Shown here: one piece after another, positions 6,983-11,690 of the stretch
Position numbering within the stretch: the first letter of the stretch is position 1
Layout: the number at the start of each line of letters is the position of its first letter
NCBI GenBank assembly: GCA_964426355.1
Contig: CAYRRA010000143.1
Coordinates: 1-11,690, forward strand
Reading direction: 5' to 3'
DNA from: JAJFTV01 sp964426355
Lineage (GTDB): Bacteria > Chloroflexota > Anaerolineae > Anaerolineales > Anaerolineaceae
Length of the DNA: 11,690 nt
The notes under the pieces: generated by a model
What the model was told of the DNA's origin: nothing
Database searches by the model: none
The model's input: only the letters and a program-made list of their open reading frames with translations
Position numbers and translations under genes: made by a program

Positions 6983-7861
6983 ATGCGTGAAGGCTTTTAT
7001 ATAGGACCATTCCTTTTGCATTATTATGGAATGATCATCATGGTGGGGATTCTGGCTGCTGCCTGGACAACGACGCGGTTAGTGCGAAGATTTGGGGAAG
7101 ACCCGGAGATTACCTGGGAAATACTACCGTGGGTATTAATCGCTGGTGTCCTTGGGGCACGCATCTGGCATATTCTTACCCCCTCTGATTCTTTGATTGC
7201 GATGGGGGTTACGACTCAATACTATCTCACCCACCCTCTCGATGCCCTTGCTATCTGGCGAGGCGGTCTTGGCATTCCCGGCGGTATCATCGGTGGGGCG
7301 TTGGCGGTGTGGGTTTTGTCCCGTAAGATGAAATTTCGATTTTGGGTATGGACGGATGCGGTTGCGCCAGGTCTTGCGTTGGCTCAGGCAATTGGGCGTT
7401 GGGGAAATTTTGTTAACCAGGAAGTCTATGGTATGCCTTCAAATTTACCGTGGGCAATTTATATTGACCCCGCTCACCGGCTGCCAGAATTTGCAAATGA
7501 AGCGACCTATCACCCATTGTTTTTGTACGAATCGTTGTTAAACCTGGTTATCATGGGGATTTTGCTTTTTGGGATATTTCGTTTTTCACGTTCCCTGAGA
7601 GAGGGCTACATTTTCCAGGTCTATCTGATCCTCTATCCCATCGTTCGTTTCTTTTTAGAGTTTTTACGTCTGGATGCATCCAGTGTTGGTGGGATCAATG
7701 CAAACCAGGCATTGATGGTACTGCTTGCAATGGGTTCGCTGATTTTGTTGATTGTAAGAATCATTCGAAACAGAAAGAATCCCGGTCTGTCTGAAGGCGA
7801 AACCATAACACCAGTTGGCATTGAAGAGGCTCAACCAGGAACAAACCCATCCGATAATTAA
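6983..7861 (+). CDS. lgt: Prolipoprotein diacylglyceryl transferase
   Basis: A 292-residue inner-membrane enzyme, first step of bacterial lipoprotein maturation: it transfers diacylglycerol from phosphatidylglycerol to the lipobox cysteine of prolipoproteins. The family signature G-R-x-[GA]-N-F-x-N-x-E-x2-G is complete as GRWGNFVNQEVYG (138-150). Other hallmarks are the N-terminal IGPFLLHYYG (7-16), GVLGARIWHIL (55-65), the GGLGIPGGIIGG loop (94-105), HPLFLYES (177-184) and VRFFLEFLR (221-229), which carries the second conserved arginine. Seven hydrophobic segments fit the known topology. The C-terminal 30 residues (from about 263) are a polar cytosolic tail without recognised motifs. ATG 6983 is supported by AAAGGAAG (6967-6974) and by the usual family N-terminus. 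Placement after a phospholipid synthase is sensible, because the substrate is a phospholipid. Confidence 0.97.
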   Translation: MREGFYIGPFLLHYYGMIIMVGILAAAWTTTRLVRRFGEDPEITWEILPWVLIAGVLGARIWHILTPSDSLIAMGVTTQYYLTHPLDALAIWRGGLGIPGGIIGGALAVWVLSRKMKFRFWVWTDAVAPGLALAQAIGRWGNFVNQEVYGMPSNLPWAIYIDPAHRLPEFANEATYHPLFLYESLLNLVIMGILLFGIFRFSRSLREGYIFQVYLILYPIVRFFLEFLRLDASSVGGINANQALMVLLAMGSLILLIVRIIRNRKNPGLSEGETITPVGIEEAQPGTNPSDN

Positions 7862-7881
7862 GATAGAGAGACTGAAAAGGG

Positions 7882-8814
7882 ATGATCCGGACAGAGGACC
7901 TGACCAAAAAATTTGACGAATTTGTTGCGGTTGAGGGAGTGCACCTTGATATTCCTCAAGGTCAGGTTTTGGTGTTGCTTGGACCAAATGGCGCTGGAAA
8001 AACAACAACGGTGCGAATGCTTTCTTCGGCGCTGAGACCAACACGCGGTTGGGCAACGGTTGCGGGATATGACGTGGTAAAAGATTCGCAACAGGTACGC
8101 TCTTTGGTGGGTGTTTTAACCGAATTGCACGGTCTCTATAAGCGTATGAACGCAAAAGAATATTTAACTTTTTTCGCTCAACTCTACCGAATGGAGCCGG
8201 AACATACCCGGCTGCGCATAGAAATGCTTCTGGAGGAATTTGGTCTGGGGGATGTGGGAAAAAAGCGTTTAGGCGAATATTCAAAAGGAATGCGACAGAA
8301 GCTGGCATTGGTCAGGGCACTTTTACACGATCCGCCGGTTTTATTGTTGGACGAGCCGACATCAGCGATGGACCCTGAAAGCGCAAAAACAGTTAGAGAT
8401 TCAATTCGAAATTTGAAATCAGGCAATCGTACCTTGATTCTATGTACACATAACCTGTCTGAAGCTGAAGAACTGGCTGACCAACTTGCCATTATTCAAA
8501 GCGGACAAATCATTTTAAGTGGTACCGCAGAGCATATTAAATCTCAGCTTCTTGGACCGGCGCATTATGAGATTCAATTTAGTGGAAGCCCTAACGGGCG
8601 AGAAATCACTTTGCCCGCTGGAACAACCTTAATTCAGCGTGATGAAACTCATCTCCGTTATCAAACCAATCAACCTGATATGGATAACCCCCTCATCCTA
8701 AGGGGGTTGCTGAACAACAATTTTGATGTGGTTGCGCTGCAGAAAGTACCTCAAAGCCTGGAAGATGCTTATCTAAAGGCAGTTCAAAGCAACATGGAGG
8801 CAGGTGATGCTTGA
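7882..8814 (+). CDS. ABC transporter ATP-binding protein (ABC-2 exporter type)
   Basis: A 310-residue cytosolic ATPase subunit. Motifs in order: Walker A GPNGAGKT (34-41), signature YSKGMRQKL (133-141), Walker B VLLLDEP (153-159) with catalytic Glu 158, D-loop SAMD (161-164) and switch His 190 (CTHNLSEAEELAD). The Q-loop region reads GVLTELHGLY, with Glu or Thr in place of Gln, common in ABC-2 type ATPases. A C-terminal domain (about 225-305) ends in QSLEDAYLKAV, the usual ending of drug-, sodium- or polysaccharide-exporter ATPases. The substrate is unknown. The N-terminus MIRTEDLTKKF supports the ATG at 7882, though the nearest purine runs (GAGAG 7866-7870 and the abutting AAAAGGG) are not ideally spaced. 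The downstream permease overlaps its last eight bases, so the two surely form one transporter. Confidence 0.95.
   Translation: MIRTEDLTKKFDEFVAVEGVHLDIPQGQVLVLLGPNGAGKTTTVRMLSSALRPTRGWATVAGYDVVKDSQQVRSLVGVLTELHGLYKRMNAKEYLTFFAQLYRMEPEHTRLRIEMLLEEFGLGDVGKKRLGEYSKGMRQKLALVRALLHDPPVLLLDEPTSAMDPESAKTVRDSIRNLKSGNRTLILCTHNLSEAEELADQLAIIQSGQIILSGTAEHIKSQLLGPAHYEIQFSGSPNGREITLPAGTTLIQRDETHLRYQTNQPDMDNPLILRGLLNNNFDVVALQKVPQSLEDAYLKAVQSNMEAGDA
8686..8708 (+). repeat. GC-rich hairpin within the ABC ATPase gene
   Basis: AACCCCCT (8686-8693) and AGGGGGTT (8701-8708) form a perfect eight-base-pair stem with a seven-base loop, extendable by a T-G wobble at 8685/8709. It is in frame and encodes the NPLILRGLL segment of the C-terminal domain. 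No T tract follows, so it is not a standard terminator. Confidence 0.5.
8796..8800 (+). promoter_or_regulatory. SD that decides the permease start
   Basis: GGAGG, inside the end of the ATPase gene, is six bases from ATG 8807 but only three from the in-frame GTG 8804. The ATG is therefore the better start, and translation is probably coupled to the ATPase. Confidence 0.65.
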
Positions 8815-10222
8815 TGCCCTTCACCCTTCCCTCATCATTGCCCGGCGTGAGATTCGGGATCAATTCAGGGATTGGCGGATAATTTTTCCCATCCTTGGAT
8901 TGACGCTGTTTTTTCCATTCTTGATGAATTTTACCGCCCGCCAAATTTTGGATTTTGTCCAGGAGTATGGGGCAACGATTATCGGCGAGCGGATGGTGCC
9001 TTTTCTTCTAATGGTTGTGGGGTTCTTTCCAATTTCGGTGTCACTGGTTATTGCGTTGGAATCTTTTGTGGGTGAAAAAGAACGCGGGAGTATTGAACCC
9101 CTGTTGAACACCCCTCTTGAAGACTGGCAGCTTTACCTGGGGAAATTACTTTCTTCCACGGTCCCTCCGCTGGTTTCCAGCTACCTGGGCATGGCTGTCT
9201 ATCTGTTCGGGCTATGGGTAAAAAATGTAAGGATTCCGGATGCAGATATACTCGTGCAGATCATTGTCCTGACCACTGTGCAAGCGGTCATGATGGTTGC
9301 CGGCGCTGTGGTGATTTCTACGCAAGCTACATCGGTACGCGCAGCCAATTTATTGGCAAGTTTCATTATCATTCCTGCCGCTTTGCTTATCCAGGGTGAG
9401 AGTATCGTGATGTTCTGGGGCAATCAAGCTACACTGTGGTGGGTTGTTCTGGGGGTTTGTGTTTTGACCGTTTTATTGATGCGGGTCGGACTGGCGCATT
9501 TTCAGCGCGAAGAATTGCTTGGGCGGGAAATTGACGTGCTCAACCTGCGCTGGGGAGTTCGCTACTTTTGGACACAATTTAGAGGTTCAGCAGATTCAAT
9601 TGTTTCCTGGTATAAGAACGTTTTACGACCGGCAGTAACTTCACTGCGGCTTCCGTTTCTGTTGGTTACCCTGATTGCCGGGGTAGCCTTCATATTAGGT
9701 CATGCACAAATTAATCGGTTTACTTTGTCTTTGGATGATGTCTCGTTTGTGGATTTGGATGAGCGGCTGGAAGCCATATTGGAAATGTGGTCCGGGCGAT
9801 CCATCTTACCAGTTTTGATGATTTGGTGGCAGAACGTTCGGTCAATGTTGTTGGCGCTGTTGTTAGGGTTTGTTTCTATGGGTATCCTGGGATCTATACC
9901 TATGATCGCTACAATGGGGATCGCTGGTTATTTACTGGCGCTAATGCAGAACAGCGGGCTTCCTGTCTCGGTATATGCCATGTTTGTTCTGCCACATGGT
10001 TTGATTGAAATCCCAGTAGCCATCCTGTCAACTGCCGCTGTGTTACGAATGGGTGCAATGTTGGCTGCTCCAACGAGGGTGAAGACAGTCAGTGAAGTGG
10101 TGATTGAATCATTGGCAGACTGGCTAAAAGTTTTCGTGGGTGTGGTGGTTCCGTTCTTGCTGCTTGCAGCAGTCATTGAAATATGGATCACTCCCAGGCT
10201 GGTAATGGGGTTGCATTTTTAA
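8807..10222 (+). CDS. ABC-2 permease fused to a SpoIIM-like domain
   Basis: A 471-residue multi-spanning membrane protein with two parts. Residues 1-235 look like an ABC-2 transporter permease: an N-terminal amphipathic IARREIRDQFRDWR (11-24), then helices, with the hallmark ESFVGEKERGSIEPLLNTPL (85-104). Residues about 280-465 match the stage II sporulation protein M (DUF95) pattern: a charged extracytoplasmic loop (about 300-330), WWQNVRSMLLALLLGFVSMG (340-359), GIAGYLLALMQNSG (371-384) and the diagnostic PHGLIEIP (396-403). A soluble linker (about 236-275) joins them. SpoIIM is known from the sporulation DMP peptidoglycan complex, but SpoIIM-like proteins occur widely in non-sporulators, often next to ABC genes. 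It probably acts with the ATPase encoded just upstream. Substrate, and whether the SpoIIM half is a second channel half or an accessory, are unknown. Confidence 0.85.
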   Translation: MLDALHPSLIIARREIRDQFRDWRIIFPILGLTLFFPFLMNFTARQILDFVQEYGATIIGERMVPFLLMVVGFFPISVSLVIALESFVGEKERGSIEPLLNTPLEDWQLYLGKLLSSTVPPLVSSYLGMAVYLFGLWVKNVRIPDADILVQIIVLTTVQAVMMVAGAVVISTQATSVRAANLLASFIIIPAALLIQGESIVMFWGNQATLWWVVLGVCVLTVLLMRVGLAHFQREELLGREIDVLNLRWGVRYFWTQFRGSADSIVSWYKNVLRPAVTSLRLPFLLVTLIAGVAFILGHAQINRFTLSLDDVSFVDLDERLEAILEMWSGRSILPVLMIWWQNVRSMLLALLLGFVSMGILGSIPMIATMGIAGYLLALMQNSGLPVSVYAMFVLPHGLIEIPVAILSTAAVLRMGAMLAAPTRVKTVSEVVIESLADWLKVFVGVVVPFLLLAAVIEIWITPRLVMGLHF

Positions 10223-10235
10223 GGAGTGACGGCGC

Positions 10236-10985
10236 ATGGAGATTGTGATTTTAGGATCAGCGAATGCCATTCCCTGTGGTGGTGCAGAAAACACGCATTT
10301 TTATGTGAAACAATTTTCAAGAGTTATTCTGGTGGATTGTGCCGGCAGCCCATTGATTCGCATACCCCAAGCTGGGGTAAATTTTGACCAGATTGATGAT
10401 ATTGTATTAACGCATTTTCATCCGGATCACGTTTCTGGCGTTCCATCGTTGTTAATGGGGATGTGGTTATTGGGACGTAAAAAACCGATGCGTTTATATG
10501 GATTGGAATATACCCTTCAACGCCTGCGCACCATGATGGATCTGTACGATTACCAATCCTGGCCCCGGTTTTTCCCATTGGAGTTTCATCCTGTTGCGGC
10601 AGAGGAAAAACAGGTTCTCATTGATGATGAACAGTTACGCCTCACAGCATCACCGGTAAATCATCTCATTCCTACTATTGCACTTCGTTTTGACGAGGTG
10701 GGCGGTAAATCTTTCACATATTCGTGTGACACAGCCCCTTGCGATTCACTTGTTGAACTCGCAAGAGGAAGCGATCTGTTATTGCATGAGGCTTCGGGTT
10801 TCTCTTCTGGTCATTCGACCGCTTCTCAAGCGGCTGAAGCAGCAGTGAAGGCGGGCGTAAAATCATTGTATCTGATTCATTACCCTGCGAAAAAGGAATC
10901 TCTGCCAGCCTTGTTATCAGAAGCAAAGACTGTTTTTGGGGGAGTGGTGAACCTGGCTCTCGATTTTATGCGTATCGAGTTGTAA
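10236..10985 (+). CDS. RNase Z-like metallo-beta-lactamase-fold hydrolase
   Basis: A 249-residue protein with the dinuclear zinc site of the RNase Z/arylsulfatase branch. The motif THFHPDH is at 59-65 (His60, His62, Asp64, His65); further ligands are likely His143 (VNHLIP), Asp165 (SCDTAP) and His215 (LIHYP). HEASGF (184-189) and HST (193-195) match the RNase Z region. The family's usual length is about 300 residues; the long flexible exosite arm that holds tRNA in RNase Z seems absent (the 70-115 stretch is short and not glycine-rich). The substrate may therefore be something other than pre-tRNA. It has an AAGGAG SD (10221-10226) nine bases before ATG 10236 and lies 13 bases after the permease gene, so it is probably the last gene of the operon. 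Confidence 0.88.
   Translation: MEIVILGSANAIPCGGAENTHFYVKQFSRVILVDCAGSPLIRIPQAGVNFDQIDDIVLTHFHPDHVSGVPSLLMGMWLLGRKKPMRLYGLEYTLQRLRTMMDLYDYQSWPRFFPLEFHPVAAEEKQVLIDDEQLRLTASPVNHLIPTIALRFDEVGGKSFTYSCDTAPCDSLVELARGSDLLLHEASGFSSGHSTASQAAEAAVKAGVKSLYLIHYPAKKESLPALLSEAKTVFGGVVNLALDFMRIEL
10363..10379 (+). repeat. Short perfect hairpin within the MBL gene
   Basis: TACCCCA (10363-10369) and TGGGGTA (10373-10379) form a seven-base-pair stem with a three-base AGC loop. It is in frame, just before the zinc motif. It may be chance. Confidence 0.35.
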
Positions 10986-10986
10986 T

Positions 10987-11490
10987 TTACCAGCCTTCGA
11001 TAAACGGCTTCCACTCAAAATTGCTGGTCAGGTAGTGCTCAAAGAGATAATGGATTGAAGCGGGTGGGATCCTGGGGGGATGCTGAAGATGCAGATTCGC
11101 TTCTTGGACCGTTCTTCCGCCCTTCATGTGGTTGCATTCTGCACAGGCTGTGACGATATTGTCCCATGACTGCTGCCCTCCCAGGTGGCGAGGAATCACG
11201 TGATCCATCGTCAGGTCAGGTTTTTGTTTGCCGCAATACTGACAGGTGTAATTATCGCGGCGGAAGAGCTCGCGGCGGGTGAGTTTTACCTGAGGGTGCG
11301 GGCGGCGGATCATATACGTCAGGCGAATCACCGATGGTCTTGGGAATGTATTTTGGCTGGTTCGAATTACCCCGCGACCATTAAGAACCATCGTGGCTTT
11401 ATCACCGATCAAGAGCCCAACCGCTCTACGCATTTCACAAACGTTGATCGGTTCAAAATTAGCATTGAGAACCAGTACTTCTTCTCTCAT
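10987..11490 (-). CDS. HNH endonuclease-family protein
   Basis: A 167-residue protein with an HNH/zinc-finger nuclease fold at about 69-125: CQYC (83-86), MDHVIPRHLGG (95-105) giving the DH pair with catalytic His97, Asn111 in WDNIVTAC, and CAECN with Lys123 (116-123). The four cysteines form the structural zinc site. The N-terminal 65 residues (EVLVLNANFEPINVCEMRRA, then RPSVIRLTYMIRRPHPQV) are typical of a small chromosomal HNH family found in many bacteria, whose biological role is unclear; it has no methylase or other partner here. The ATG at 11490 is chosen because the frame's upstream ATG (11526) would lie upstream of the -10 element and because MREEVLVLNANFEP is the common N-terminus. 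SD is weak (GGGGT seven bases upstream). It ends one base from the MBL gene, tail to tail. Confidence 0.92.
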   Translation of the reverse strand: MREEVLVLNANFEPINVCEMRRAVGLLIGDKATMVLNGRGVIRTSQNTFPRPSVIRLTYMIRRPHPQVKLTRRELFRRDNYTCQYCGKQKPDLTMDHVIPRHLGGQQSWDNIVTACAECNHMKGGRTVQEANLHLQHPPRIPPASIHYLFEHYLTSNFEWKPFIEGW

Positions 11491-11508
11491 TTTGATACCC
11501 CAGCCATG

Positions 11509-11536
11509 ATTATAGCAGTTTTTCAAAACTTGACAT
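11509..11536 (-). promoter_or_regulatory. Extended -10 promoter of the HNH gene
   Basis: On the - strand, TGCTATAAT gives a perfect TATAAT (11514-11509) with an extended TG. The -35 is ATGTCA (11536-11531, four of six matches) at 16 bases. Transcription would start near 11502, about 12 bases before the ATG at 11490. The -35 overlaps the + strand TTGACA. Confidence 0.65.
11517..11530. repeat. Perfect palindrome between divergent promoters (candidate operator)
   Basis: AGTTTT (11517-11522), two central bases TC, then AAAACT (11525-11530). It sits in the spacer of the leftward promoter and abuts the rightward -35, so a bound protein could affect both. Confidence 0.4.
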
Positions 11537-11558
11537 AGCCCAGTTTAAGAGATAGAAT
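11530..11558 (+). promoter_or_regulatory. Near-consensus rightward promoter leading out of the window
   Basis: TTGACA (11530-11535), a 17-base spacer and TAGAAT (11553-11558), eleven of twelve consensus bases. The start would be near 11565. Its gene is beyond the window. Confidence 0.7.
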
Positions 11559-11690
11559 CTGAACATGAGCAGGATGAATTTTGGCGTTTATTATTATTTG
11601 GGCAGTACCACCTCCCCCTAAGAGGACGGTCATTTTCTGTTCCAACGTGAAGTTACTTACGAAAGAAAAAATCAGCCTTCCTCCAGGGAA
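11559..11690 (+). other. Leader/intergenic DNA downstream of the rightward promoter
   Basis: No convincing gene. An 18-codon frame (ATG 11565 to TAA 11621, MSRMNFGVYYYLGSTTSP) starts where transcription should begin, so it could be a leaderless peptide or chance. A weak hairpin, CCTC (11611-11614) with GAGG (11622-11625), overlaps its end. The rest to 11690 holds no recognised riboswitch or RNA. Confidence 0.35.

Noticed and set aside
7664..8308. A 214-codon open frame on the - strand
   Set aside because: It lies opposite the clearly real Lgt and ABC ATPase genes, its product is low-complexity with no recognisable domain, and it has no SD or promoter.
11185..11538. A 117-codon + strand frame opposite the HNH gene
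   Set aside because: The - strand frame has a full HNH motif and a matching promoter; the + strand product has no family features and no SD.
1..11690. CRISPR array, tRNA, rRNA, transposase or phage genes
   Set aside because: No regularly spaced repeats, cloverleaf sequence, transposase or phage motif was seen; long identical direct repeats were not noticed, although a self-alignment could not be run.

Overview
The window looks like an ordinary chromosomal stretch from a Chloroflexota bacterium, most likely Anaerolineae. This is an inference from protein style: a kinase-less 7TM/GAF sensor with an HTH-like tail, an ABC-2/SpoIIM fusion permease, a PT-rich linker before an Ig-like domain, and a stand-alone HNH protein. 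No marker gene settles the lineage. I see no tRNA, rRNA, CRISPR array, insertion sequence or prophage gene. Coding density is very high; the longest stretch without a protein gene is about 200 bases at the right edge.

Left block (1-6197, all +). It holds the C-terminal end of an exported protein with a Pro/Thr-rich linker and an Ig-like domain, cut by the window edge. A GNAT acetyltransferase follows, then a large membrane protein with a 7TM-type sensor region, a GAF domain and an HTH-like tail but no kinase domain. Next come a three-S1-domain RNA-binding protein and an FtsK/SpoIIIE DNA translocase, which overlap by ATGA and are probably translationally coupled. A weak promoter may sit just before the S1 gene.

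Middle block (6198-10985, all +). A strong sigma-70-type promoter (TTGACA-N17-TAGCAT), overlapped by a long inverted repeat, precedes five tightly packed genes. They encode a CDP-alcohol phosphatidyltransferase, prolipoprotein diacylglyceryl transferase (Lgt), an ABC ATPase, a permease fusing an ABC-2 half to a SpoIIM-like half, and a RNase Z-like metallo-beta-lactamase-fold protein. Four of the five act at or in the membrane. Phospholipid head-group synthesis and lipoprotein lipidation are functionally linked, because Lgt consumes phosphatidylglycerol.

Right block (10986-11690). A small HNH nuclease-like gene on the - strand meets the MBL gene tail to tail with one base between them. Its extended -10 promoter is back to back with a near-consensus promoter on the + strand that fires out of the window. 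The two -35 elements overlap and a perfect AGTTTT-TC-AAAACT palindrome lies beside them. The gene served by the rightward promoter is outside the window.

The best leads are the ABC-2/SpoIIM fusion with its ATPase partner, the kinase-less membrane sensor with a DNA-binding-like tail, the two promoter regions with symmetric sites, and the ambiguous start of the CDP-alcohol transferase. I found no clear evidence of a wholly new defence or mobile system.
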